A DNA stretch of 64,000 nucleotides from contig CASEIN010000005.1 in the NCBI GenBank assembly GCA_949287985.1, positions 60,637 to 124,636 on the forward strand. The letters are read 5' to 3'. The notes beneath the pieces were generated by a model. The model was not told the origin of the DNA, did not search any database, and worked only from the letters and a program-made list of their open reading frames with translations. This document shows positions 1-6,465 of this stretch, piece after piece. Both the position numbers and the translations under genes were made by a program. This DNA comes from Mucispirillum schaedleri. GTDB lineage: Bacteria > Chrysiogenota > Deferribacteres > Deferribacterales > Mucispirillaceae. Position 1 is the stretch's first letter; each line of letters begins with the position of its first letter.

Positions 1-266
1 CAGTAGAGGAAGCAATGGCTATCCTTAAATTTACCCCTAGAAAAGCAGCAGCTATCATAGCTAAAGTTATTAAATCAGCTATGGCAAATGCTGAGGAAAA
101 CAAAGGGATTCGTGATGTGACCCGCTTAAAAGTAGGCGTACTTAGAATTGAAATGGGCCCTCCTATGAAGAGGTATACTCCTCGTGCATACGGTAGAGCA
201 TCTCTTATCCGTAAACCGACTACTCACATTAAAGTAGTTTTACAAGATGAAACGGAGGTGAAATAG
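1..266 (+). CDS. rplV: 50S ribosomal protein L22 (5'-truncated by window edge)
   Basis: L22 binds 23S rRNA and lines the peptide exit tunnel. The reading frame is open from the window edge: codons before the first internal ATG (15) read V-E-E-A and continue into the L22 body, so the ATG at 15 is internal and roughly 25-30 N-terminal residues lie outside the window. The C-terminal signature ([15 protein letters not shown], then THIKVVL) is clear. Its TAG stop shares one base with the GTG start of rpsC, so the two are probably translationally coupled. This is the middle of the S10 operon. Confidence 0.95.
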   Translation, partial: VEEAMAILKFTPRKAAAIIAKVIKSAMANAEENKGIRDVTRLKVGVLRIEMGPPMKRYTPRAYGRASLIRKPTTHIKVVLQDETEVK

Positions 267-919
267 TGGGACAGAAGGTTAATCCTAATGGTTTTAGACT
301 TGGTATTAACAAAAACTGGAACTCTGTATGGTATTCTAATAAAAAAGAATACAGCCAAAATTTAATTGAAGATATCAGAATTCGCCAGTTTTTAAGAAAA
401 CGCTTAAACCAAGCAGGTATTGCACAAATTGGTATTGAGCGTATGAGCTCTAAAATCAGAGTAACACTTAATACTAGCCGTCCGGGTATCGTTATCGGTA
501 AAAAAGGTGCGGAAATTGAAAAGCTCAAAAGTGAGCTTAAAAAATTCACTTCAGCAGAAGTATTACTTGTTATCCGTGAAGTGAAAAAACCTGAGCTTGA
601 TGCAGCACTTGTGGCTGATTCTATTGCTCAGCAGCTTATTCGCCGTGTAGCTTTCAGAAGAGCTATGAAAAAAGCTGTGTTACAAACATTAAAATCTGGT
701 GCATTAGGCATTAAAGTAATGTGTGGTGGCAGGCTTGCAGGTGCAGATATTGCACGCAGCGAATGGTATATTAAAGGACGCGTTCCTCTTCAAACACTTC
801 GTGCTGCTATTGATTATGGCACAGCAGAAGCACTTACAGCTTATGGTATCATAGGCGTAAAAGTATGGATATTCACTGGTGAAATCCTTGAAGATAGAAG
901 CGGCAAGGGGGCAGAATAA
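266..919 (+). CDS. rpsC: 30S ribosomal protein S3
   Basis: S3 is part of the 30S head and the mRNA entry site. The protein has 217 residues, the usual size. The N-terminus [14 protein letters not shown] is diagnostic, and the type II KH domain carries its GxxG loop as GKKG at residues 78-81. The start is GTG, overlapping the rplV stop by one base, with the ribosome binding site GGAGGTG just upstream inside rplV. rplP follows after two bases. Nothing is unusual. Confidence 0.98.
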   Translation: MGQKVNPNGFRLGINKNWNSVWYSNKKEYSQNLIEDIRIRQFLRKRLNQAGIAQIGIERMSSKIRVTLNTSRPGIVIGKKGAEIEKLKSELKKFTSAEVLLVIREVKKPELDAALVADSIAQQLIRRVAFRRAMKKAVLQTLKSGALGIKVMCGGRLAGADIARSEWYIKGRVPLQTLRAAIDYGTAEALTAYGIIGVKVWIFTGEILEDRSGKGAE

Positions 920-921
920 TC

Positions 922-1347
922 ATGTTAATGCCAAAGAAAACCAAATACCGCAAAATGTTTAAAGGCCGTATTAAAGGTAAAGCTCATAAAGGTAATACTG
1001 TAGTATATGGTGATTTCGGTTTAGTAAGCGTTGGTAAAGCAAAAATTACAAGCCGTCAAATAGAAGCGGCACGTATTGCCATCAACCGTTATTTAAAACG
1101 TGGTGGTGATGTTGTAATTAGAATATTCCCTCACAAACCAATTACTAAACGCCCTGCTGAAGTTCGTATGGGTAAAGGTAAAGGTCCATTAGAGGGTTAT
1201 GTAGCACCTATTAAAGAAGGTACAGTGCTGTATGAAATCGGTGGTGTTGATGAAGCATTAGCAAGAGAAGCATTCCGCCGTGCAGCTCACAAACTGCCTG
1301 TTAAATGTAAAGTTATTACAAAAGCAGCAGCTGAAGAGGTGAAATAG
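922..1347 (+). CDS. rplP: 50S ribosomal protein L16
   Basis: L16 sits near the A-site of the 50S subunit. It has 141 residues and the canonical start [16 protein letters not shown]. The C-terminal half has the family pattern [25 protein letters not shown]-rich Shine-Dalgarno (AAGGGGGC) lies just upstream in the end of rpsC. The stop codon overlaps the GTG start of rpmC by one base, which indicates coupled translation. Typical S10-operon position between rpsC and rpmC. Confidence 0.98.
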   Translation: MLMPKKTKYRKMFKGRIKGKAHKGNTVVYGDFGLVSVGKAKITSRQIEAARIAINRYLKRGGDVVIRIFPHKPITKRPAEVRMGKGKGPLEGYVAPIKEGTVLYEIGGVDEALAREAFRRAAHKLPVKCKVITKAAAEEVK

Positions 1348-1556
1348 TGAAAGCAGCAGAAATTCGTGAATTAAGCACAGAAGAATTAGTGAAGAAAGAA
1401 GCGGAACTTAGAGAAGATTCTTTCCGTCTCCGTTTCAAACTTTCTACTGGCGAGCTTGAAGATACATCTAAAATCAAACAAACTCGCAAAGATATTGCTC
1501 GTATTAAAACAATACTAGCTGAGCGTCGTAAGCAAGAGGTTGCAAATGGAAAGTAG
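1347..1556 (+). CDS. rpmC: 50S ribosomal protein L29
   Basis: L29 lies beside the exit tunnel and helps dock SRP and trigger factor. The protein has 69 residues, predicted as two helices, with the family pattern [23 protein letters not shown] near the N-terminus split by charged residues. The start is GTG overlapping the rplP stop. The 3' end overlaps rpsQ by 11 bases if rpsQ starts at the ATG at 1546. Confidence 0.96.
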   Translation: MKAAEIRELSTEELVKKEAELREDSFRLRFKLSTGELEDTSKIKQTRKDIARIKTILAERRKQEVANGK

Positions 1557-1827
1557 AGGACGTAGGAAAGTTCGCCGCGGCATCGTGGTTAGCGATAAAA
1601 TGCAGAAGACTATCACTGTTAAAGTAGAGCGTCAAATCCTGCATCCAATGTATAAAAAATTCATCAAACGCAGTAAAACATTTTTTGCTCATGATGAAGA
1701 AAATACAGCAAGAATTGGTGATTTTGTTCAAATCGTTGAAACAAGACCACTTAGCAAAAATAAGTGCTGGAGACTCGACAGTATCATTACTCGCTCTGTT
1801 GAATCTACAGGGGAGGAGACTGTTTAA
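1546..1827 (+). CDS. rpsQ: 30S ribosomal protein S17
   Basis: S17 binds 16S rRNA and is needed for early 30S assembly. I place the start at the ATG at 1546 because AGAGG at 1535-1539 gives a six-base spacing; an in-frame TTG at 1540 is too close. That yields 93 residues starting MESRGRRK. The OB-fold core begins at [19 protein letters not shown] and includes the [11 protein letters not shown] stretch. It overlaps rpmC by 11 bases and its TAA shares a base with the rplN start, so translation is tightly coupled. Confidence 0.95.
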   Translation: MESRGRRKVRRGIVVSDKMQKTITVKVERQILHPMYKKFIKRSKTFFAHDEENTARIGDFVQIVETRPLSKNKCWRLDSIITRSVESTGEETV

Positions 1828-2195
1828 TGATTCAGGTTCAATCACGCTTAACAGTTGCTGATAACTCTGGTGCTAGAGAAATCATGGCTATTAAAGTTAT
1901 TGGTGGCTCACGTAAACGCTACGGTAAAGTAGGCGATATAATAGTGGCTAGCGTAAAAGTTGCAAGCCCAGATAGTAACATTAAAAAAGGTGCGGTTGTT
2001 CGTGCAGTTGTAGTTCGCACTGCAAAAGAAAAACGCCGTGCTGATGGAACTTATATTAAATTTGACGATAACGCAGCAGTTTTATTAAATAAACAAAACG
2101 AACCAATAGGTACACGCGTTTTCGGACCAGTTGCCAGAGAATTAAGGGGTAAAGGCTTCCTTAAAATCGTATCTATGGCACCTGAAGTGTTATAG
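1827..2195 (+). CDS. rplN: 50S ribosomal protein L14
   Basis: L14 forms part of the inter-subunit bridge with 16S rRNA and is the contact point for the RsfS silencing factor. The protein has 122 residues, the exact usual length, with the signature [19 protein letters not shown] at the N-terminus and [15 protein letters not shown] near the C-terminus. The start ATG overlaps the rpsQ stop. Spacing to rplX is nine bases with a GGAG site. Confidence 0.98.
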   Translation: MIQVQSRLTVADNSGAREIMAIKVIGGSRKRYGKVGDIIVASVKVASPDSNIKKGAVVRAVVVRTAKEKRRADGTYIKFDDNAAVLLNKQNEPIGTRVFGPVARELRGKGFLKIVSMAPEVL

Positions 2196-2204
2196 GAGAT
2201 AAAA

Positions 2205-2534
2205 ATGCCTATAAAATATAAATTAAGAAAAAATGACCCAGTGGTAGTTATCTCTGGTAAAAACAAAAAAACTGTATCTAAAATACTTGAATTAGATAAA
2301 GAGAAAGGTCAAGTGGTTGTGGAGAATGTTAATGTTGTAAAACGTCACACTCGTCCAAACCAAACTAACCCGGACGGCGGTATTATTGAAAAAAATATGC
2401 CGTTTTCCATCTCTAATGTTATGTATCATTGCCCAAAATGCAATACTGGCGTTCGTCTTGGCATTAAAGTTTTAGATAATGGCAAAAAAGTTCGCTATTG
2501 CAAAAAATGCAATGAAGTTATTGATAAGGCATAG
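2205..2534 (+). CDS. rplX: 50S ribosomal protein L24, zinc-ribbon type
   Basis: L24 is an assembly initiator of the 50S subunit. The KOW motif lies at residues 12-40 ([17 protein letters not shown]). The C-terminal part carries four cysteines in two CxxC pairs (C76, C79, C99, C102), a zinc-ribbon found in many but not all bacterial L24 proteins. The ATG is preceded by GGAG. rplE begins 10 bases after the stop. Confidence 0.97.
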   Translation: MPIKYKLRKNDPVVVISGKNKKTVSKILELDKEKGQVVVENVNVVKRHTRPNQTNPDGGIIEKNMPFSISNVMYHCPKCNTGVRLGIKVLDNGKKVRYCKKCNEVIDKA

Positions 2535-2544
2535 GTGGAAAGAT

Positions 2545-3081
2545 ATGACTGAATTAAAAGAGAAATATCTCAAAGAAGTTGTGCCACACATGATGAAAAC
2601 TTTTTCATACAAAAACATTAACCAAGTGCCAGTAGTTGAAAAAGTAGTTTTAAACATGGGTGTTGGCGAAGCAGCTGCAAATGCAAAAGTTCTTGAACAT
2701 GCTATTAGCGACATGACTAAAATTGCAGGTCAAAAACCAATTGTAACAAGAGCAAAAAAATCAATAGCTGGTTTTAAAATTCGTGAAGGTCAAGCAATTG
2801 GTTGTAAAGTTACTTTACGCCATGACACTATGTATGAATTTTTACAACGCTTTTTCAATATTGCTCTTGCTCGCGTACGTGACTTTAAAGGTGTAAACCC
2901 TAAATCATTCGACGGCAGAGGCAACTATGCTATGGGTGTTAAAGAACAAATTATCTTCCCGGAAATTGATTACGATAAAATAGATAAAGTACGTGGATTA
3001 GATGTTATTATTACTACAACGGCTAAAACTGATGAGGAAGGCAGGGAACTGCTGAAAGCTCTCGGTATGCCGTTTGCTTAA
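2545..3081 (+). CDS. rplE: 50S ribosomal protein L5
   Basis: L5 binds 5S rRNA in the central protuberance. The ATG at 2545, preceded by AGGTGG at 2533-2538, gives 178 residues, the usual size. The open frame extends upstream into rplX, but the extra residues have no L5 counterpart. Family motifs are visible: [16 protein letters not shown] near the N-terminus, [21 protein letters not shown] in the middle, and GIKVLP-like [16 protein letters not shown] toward the end. Confidence 0.97.
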   Translation: MTELKEKYLKEVVPHMMKTFSYKNINQVPVVEKVVLNMGVGEAAANAKVLEHAISDMTKIAGQKPIVTRAKKSIAGFKIREGQAIGCKVTLRHDTMYEFLQRFFNIALARVRDFKGVNPKSFDGRGNYAMGVKEQIIFPEIDYDKIDKVRGLDVIITTTAKTDEEGRELLKALGMPFA

Positions 3082-3094
3082 GCAGGAGGTATAG

Positions 3095-3280
3095 ATGGCT
3101 ACTACTGCGAAGTATAACAGTGCTTTTGAAAAGAAAAAATTTCAAGTGCGTAAAAATAATAGATGCCCACTTTGTGGTCGTCCACGTGCTTTTATGAGAC
3201 GGTTTAATATGTGCCGTATGTGTTTCCGTAAACTTGCGTTAAATGGTGATATACCAGGCGTTCGCAAGTCAAGCTGGTAA
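3095..3280 (+). CDS. rpsN: 30S ribosomal protein S14, zinc (short) type
   Basis: S14 belongs to the 30S head. This is the 61-residue zinc-binding form (type Z), with C24, C27, C40 and C43 forming the CPLC...CRMC knuckle; the longer Cys-free form is absent from this window. A GCAGGAGG ribosome binding site precedes the ATG. The C-terminal [11 protein letters not shown] ending is canonical. Spacing to rpsH is 17 bases with GGAGGAG. Confidence 0.98.
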   Translation: MATTAKYNSAFEKKKFQVRKNNRCPLCGRPRAFMRRFNMCRMCFRKLALNGDIPGVRKSSW

Positions 3281-3297
3281 GATGGAGGAGCAGCAAA

Positions 3298-3696
3298 ATG
3301 AGATTGACTGACCCTATTGCTGATATGCTTGCTCGTATGCGTAATGCATTAATGGTTAAGCATTCAGAAGTTACAATACCTTATTCTAAAATAAAAGAAA
3401 GTATTGCAACTATCTTTAAAGATGAAGGTTATATAAAAAATTATAGAGTAGTTACTAACGGCAACAAAAAAGATATTATCGTTTACTTAAAATATAACGA
3501 TATGAATGAATCAGTTATCCGTGGTTTAAAACGTATCTCTAAACCGGGTAGAAGGGTTTATGTAAATACTAAAAACTTAACATTTGTTTTAGGTGGTTTA
3601 GGTAATGGTATTATCTCTACTTCTTCTGGTATAAAAACAGTGAAACAATGCCTTAATGAAAAAGTAGGCGGCGAATATCTCTGTCAAATTTGGTAA
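3298..3696 (+). CDS. rpsH: 30S ribosomal protein S8
   Basis: S8 binds the central domain of 16S rRNA, and in E. coli it represses the spc operon by binding its mRNA. The protein has 132 residues, starts [17 protein letters not shown] and has the conserved C-terminal motif with STSSGIKT followed by a GGEYLCQIW end. A strong GGAGGAG site is seven bases before the ATG. No S8-like operator was identified here, but that would need a structure search. Confidence 0.98.
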   Translation: MRLTDPIADMLARMRNALMVKHSEVTIPYSKIKESIATIFKDEGYIKNYRVVTNGNKKDIIVYLKYNDMNESVIRGLKRISKPGRRVYVNTKNLTFVLGGLGNGIISTSSGIKTVKQCLNEKVGGEYLCQIW

Positions 3697-3708
3697 TTGG
3701 AGTGTAGA

Positions 3709-4290
3709 ATGGCAAAAGAAAGTCAAAAAACCCAAGAGCCGAAAGTAAAAGTATCACGTATTGGTAAAGCACCAATTACTATTCCGGCAGGGGTAAAAGT
3801 AAATGTTTCAGGGCTTACTGTAGCAGTTGAAGGCCCAAAAGGTAAACTTTCTCAGGATATCGCAGAAGGTATAATTGTGAAAGTTGATGGCTCACAATTA
3901 GTATTAGAGTGTGCTGATGGTTCTATTTCTTTAAGACAAAAACACGGGCTATACAGAACACTTATTGCTAATATGATTGAAGGTGTTACTAACGGATTTG
4001 TTAAAAACCTTGAAATTATTGGTGTTGGTTATAAAGTAGCTATGAAAGGTAAAGACTTAGATTTATCTATGGGCTTTTCTCACCCAGTTATTTTTAAAGC
4101 ACCAGCTGGTATTGAATTTGCAGTTGATGGCAATACTAAAATATCAGTTAAAGGTATAGACAAACAGCTTGTTGGTCAAGTTGCAGCTAATATCCGCAAA
4201 ATCAGAAAACCAGAACCTTATAAAGGTAAAGGTATACGTTATGCTGGTGAATATGTAGCAATGAAAGCCGGCAAATCTGGTAAAAAATAA
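3709..4290 (+). CDS. rplF: 50S ribosomal protein L6 with N-terminal extension
   Basis: L6 lies at the base of the L7/L12 stalk. The start is the ATG at 3709: TTGGAG (3697-3702) lies six bases before it. This gives 193 residues, beginning MAKESQKTQEPKVKV before the usual SRIGKAPI start, so the protein has about 14 extra charged residues at the N-terminus. The C-terminal L6 signature is present as PEPYKGKGIRYAGE. The gap to rplR is 12 bases with GGAGAG. Confidence 0.97.
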   Translation: MAKESQKTQEPKVKVSRIGKAPITIPAGVKVNVSGLTVAVEGPKGKLSQDIAEGIIVKVDGSQLVLECADGSISLRQKHGLYRTLIANMIEGVTNGFVKNLEIIGVGYKVAMKGKDLDLSMGFSHPVIFKAPAGIEFAVDGNTKISVKGIDKQLVGQVAANIRKIRKPEPYKGKGIRYAGEYVAMKAGKSGKK

Positions 4291-4302
4291 GGAGAGCAGA
4301 TA

Positions 4303-4668
4303 GTGAGCAGGTTTAATAAAGCTGAAGGACGTGTTAGACGTCATATCAGATTAAGAAAAAAAATCCGCGGAAGTGAGGCTCGCCCACGTCTTGCTGTGTT
4401 TAAAAGCAACACTAATATATATGCTCAGGTTATCAATGATAAAACTGGGGAAACAATAGTTTCAGCAAGCTCTCTTGAAAAAGAGTTCCGTGCAAAATTC
4501 GGTGGTAAATTAAATTTAGAAGTTGCTAAATTTATAGGTTCAACAGTAGGTAAACGTGCTAAAGATAAAGGCATTAATGCTGTTGTATTTGATAGAGGCG
4601 GCTATATCTATCACGGTAGAATAAAAGCATTAGCAGACGGTGCTCGTGAAGCCGGTCTTGAGTTCTAG
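4303..4668 (+). CDS. rplR: 50S ribosomal protein L18
   Basis: L18 binds 5S rRNA with L5. The protein has 121 residues, near the usual 115-120, starting at GTG after a GGAGAGCA site. The family core is present: [18 protein letters not shown], then the C-terminal [24 protein letters not shown]. It sits directly before rpsE (14-base gap with AAGGGGG). Confidence 0.97.
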   Translation: MSRFNKAEGRVRRHIRLRKKIRGSEARPRLAVFKSNTNIYAQVINDKTGETIVSASSLEKEFRAKFGGKLNLEVAKFIGSTVGKRAKDKGINAVVFDRGGYIYHGRIKALADGAREAGLEF

Positions 4669-4682
4669 TAAGGGGGTCTGAT

Positions 4683-5183
4683 TTGAGTACAGAAGAAAAA
4701 CAATTATCTGATAAAGTCGTTCACATTGGCAGGGTTACAAAAGTTGTTAAAGGTGGACGTATATTCAAATTCACAGCCCTTGTAGTAGTTGGGGACCACA
4801 ACGGTAACGTTGGTATTGGTCATGGTAAAGCTAGAGAAGTACCTGATGCAATACGTAAAGCTATGGAAAATGCTAAGAAAAACATGGTATCAATACCTGT
4901 TGCTAAAGGCACAATTCCACATGCTATGATAGGTAAATTTGGTGCAAGTGAAATAGTTATGAAACCAGCTGCACCTGGTACTGGTATTATTGCTGGTGGT
5001 GCTGTTCGTTCATTATTTGAACTTGCAGGTATTCACAATATACTTTGTAAATCTGTTAGAAGCAGAAACCCATATAACTCTTTATATGCTGCTATGAACG
5101 GGTTTAAAAATATGAGAACTATAGACCAAGTAGCTGCAGCTCGTGGTATAGAAATCTCAGACCTTGTTAGAAACAAAAAATAA
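4683..5183 (+). CDS. rpsE: 30S ribosomal protein S5
   Basis: S5 acts in decoding accuracy and at the mRNA entry channel. The protein has 166 residues and starts at TTG after AAGGGGGTC. The double-stranded-RNA-binding-like N domain (IGRVTKVVKGGRIFKFTALVVVGD) and the C-terminal domain (KPAAPGTGIIAGGAVR) are intact. In most bacteria rpmD (L30) follows directly; here the gene is followed by a terminator hairpin instead. Confidence 0.98.
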   Translation: MSTEEKQLSDKVVHIGRVTKVVKGGRIFKFTALVVVGDHNGNVGIGHGKAREVPDAIRKAMENAKKNMVSIPVAKGTIPHAMIGKFGASEIVMKPAAPGTGIIAGGAVRSLFELAGIHNILCKSVRSRNPYNSLYAAMNGFKNMRTIDQVAAARGIEISDLVRNKK

Positions 5184-5187
5184 TTAC

Positions 5188-5208
5188 AGGGGCTTTATGC
5201 CCCTTTTT
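5188..5208 (+). terminator. Rho-independent terminator after rpsE
   Basis: A GGGGC / GCCCC stem (5189-5193 with 5199-5203), loop TTTAT, followed by T5. It starts six bases after the rpsE stop and lies inside what is normally one uninterrupted spc transcript, so distal genes may need their own promoter or depend on read-through. Confidence 0.8.
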
Positions 5209-5237
5209 ACATTAACTTTTAATAGTTAATTTATTAA

Positions 5238-5275
5238 TGGTGTTTTGCGTATAGAGAAAAGCGAGTAAATCACCA
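5238..5275 (+). promoter_or_regulatory. Hairpin leader just upstream of rplO
   Basis: TGGTG-T-TTTGC at 5238-5248 pairs with GTAAA-T-CACCA at 5265-5275: ten of eleven positions pair (one T/T mismatch, one G-U). The 16-base loop is purine-rich. The stem ends four bases before the rplO Shine-Dalgarno (GGAG), which suggests translational control of rplO, perhaps by a ribosomal protein. The fold is read by eye; function is inferred. Confidence 0.4.
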
Positions 5276-5290
5276 ATTTAGGAGAAAATA

Positions 5291-5779
5291 ATGCAACTTA
5301 ATCAATTAAGACCGGGTCGCGGTGCTAATAAAGACCGTAAAAGAAGAGGTAGAGGTACTGGTAGTGGTCAAGGTACTACTGGTGGCCGTGGTAATAAAGG
5401 TCAAAACGCTAGAAAAAGCGGCCAGGTAAGACAAGGTTTTGAAGGCGGTCAAATGCCTTTAATCCGTCGTATCCCTAAAAGAGGCTTTAATAACGCTAGA
5501 TTTGCTACAGTTTATGAAATTGTAAACTTAGTAGATATTGAAGAACGTTTTGAAGCAGGGGAAACAGTTAACGCTGAAAGCTTAAAATTTAGAGGCTTAA
5601 TCCACTGCAATAAAGACGGCGTTAAAGTTTTAGGTGATGGCGAATTAACTAAAAAATTAACTTTTGAAGTTGATAAAGTTTCAAAATCAGCTGAAGAAAA
5701 AATAAAAAAAGCTGGCGGCGATATTAAATTAATTGAAAAAGTTAAATATGTTGCTAAAAAAGAAAACAAAGCTAAATAA
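5291..5779 (+). CDS. rplO: 50S ribosomal protein L15
   Basis: L15 is a late-assembly 50S protein. It has 162 residues, slightly longer than the usual 145-150, with the glycine-rich N-terminal extension (RGTGSGQGTTGGRGNKGQ) and the EGGQMPLIRRIPKRGF motif. The ATG follows TTAGGAGAAAATA. The gene stands alone between a terminator upstream (5188) and another downstream (5808), instead of being fused into rpsE-rpmD-rplO-secY. Confidence 0.97.
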   Translation: MQLNQLRPGRGANKDRKRRGRGTGSGQGTTGGRGNKGQNARKSGQVRQGFEGGQMPLIRRIPKRGFNNARFATVYEIVNLVDIEERFEAGETVNAESLKFRGLIHCNKDGVKVLGDGELTKKLTFEVDKVSKSAEEKIKKAGGDIKLIEKVKYVAKKENKAK

Positions 5780-5807
5780 GGTATATTAAATATATCTTTT
5801 ATGTATT

Positions 5808-5832
5808 GCCACCTTTTATAAGGTGGCTTTTT
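5808..5832 (+). terminator. Rho-independent terminator after rplO
   Basis: Perfect 8-bp stem GCCACCTT / AAGGTGGC (5808-5815 with 5820-5827), loop TTAT, then T5. It separates rplO from the accessory block before secY. Confidence 0.88.
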
Positions 5833-5978
5833 CTTATCTATTATCTTTTATTTAAATATTAATTACAAATATGTAGAAATTGTGTAGATATTTTTATCTT
5901 TACCATTAAATGACATACTCAAAAGGTATAAGACATAGAAACATGTAAATTCTTATAAAATACATTTGAGGTGATGAT

Positions 5979-6236
5979 ATGTGCATTCATTATATGTATT
6001 ATGGAAATGAATATGGCTACTTGTCAAATTTTTTTGATAACGGGGTATATTTTGGTATCAATAATATGTTAAAATATGAAAATATCAGCAGAGACGAAAA
6101 ACAGTTATGCATATTTAACAGGTATCTGGCAAAAATAGATATTTTTAAATGTATTCTTAATTTGGATATTGTTAGAAAGCCCTGTTATAAGTGGAATAAT
6201 TTTATTCCTTTACAAAATAATGGATTTATTATATAA
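5979..6236 (+). CDS. Hypothetical 85-aa protein
   Basis: I do not recognise this protein. The ATG has a good site (GAGGTGAT five bases upstream), which argues for real translation. It is 85 residues with four cysteines, rich in Tyr, Asn and Ile, and has no signal peptide or clear membrane segment. It lies between the rplO terminator and the poly-G tract, on the same strand as the RCC1-repeat lipoprotein. It could be a remnant of a longer gene; the neighbourhood contains a clear pseudogene. Confidence 0.4.
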   Translation: MCIHYMYYGNEYGYLSNFFDNGVYFGINNMLKYENISRDEKQLCIFNRYLAKIDIFKCILNLDIVRKPCYKWNNFIPLQNNGFII

Positions 6237-6295
6237 AAAGGTAAATATTGTATATTGTTTTGTATTTAATATTTATTGGCGAAGGGGGATATAAT

Positions 6296-6343
6296 ATGTT
6301 AATAACTTTAAATAAATCTAGTTTTATTCGGGGGGGGGGATAG
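6296..6343 (+). other. Short ORF with strong RBS running into a G10 tract
   Basis: GAAGGGGGA lies about five bases before an ATG at 6296. The frame encodes 15 residues, reaches the G10 run and stops at TAG (6341-6343). Removing one G would extend the frame to about 35 codons through 6403; removing two gives a stop soon after. Whether this is a leader peptide, a phase-variable gene fragment or a relic cannot be decided from the sequence alone. Confidence 0.3.
6330..6339 (+). repeat. Poly-G tract (G10)
   Basis: Ten consecutive G in a strongly AT-rich region, 126 bases before the RCC1-lipoprotein start. Runs of this kind are classic slipped-strand mutation sites in host-associated bacteria. A second run (G9) lies at 45796-45804. 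Confidence 0.85.
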
Positions 6344-6465
6344 ACGCAGTTTTGATTTTCTAACTCTCTTCTTATTTAATGGTTTTTATGCTGCTTTTTT
6401 ATAAGAATGGCAGATACTTTTTAAAAGCTTATGTTTATTTAAATAATTATTTGATGGAGAATTAA

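Noticed and set aside
229..549. Minus-strand open frame across rplV/rpsC
   Set aside because: Shadow of ribosomal protein genes; composition follows the antisense of rpsC.
5979..6236. Small ORF as a displaced rpmD (L30)
   Set aside because: The residues do not resemble L30 and the length is too great; it is kept only as hypothetical.
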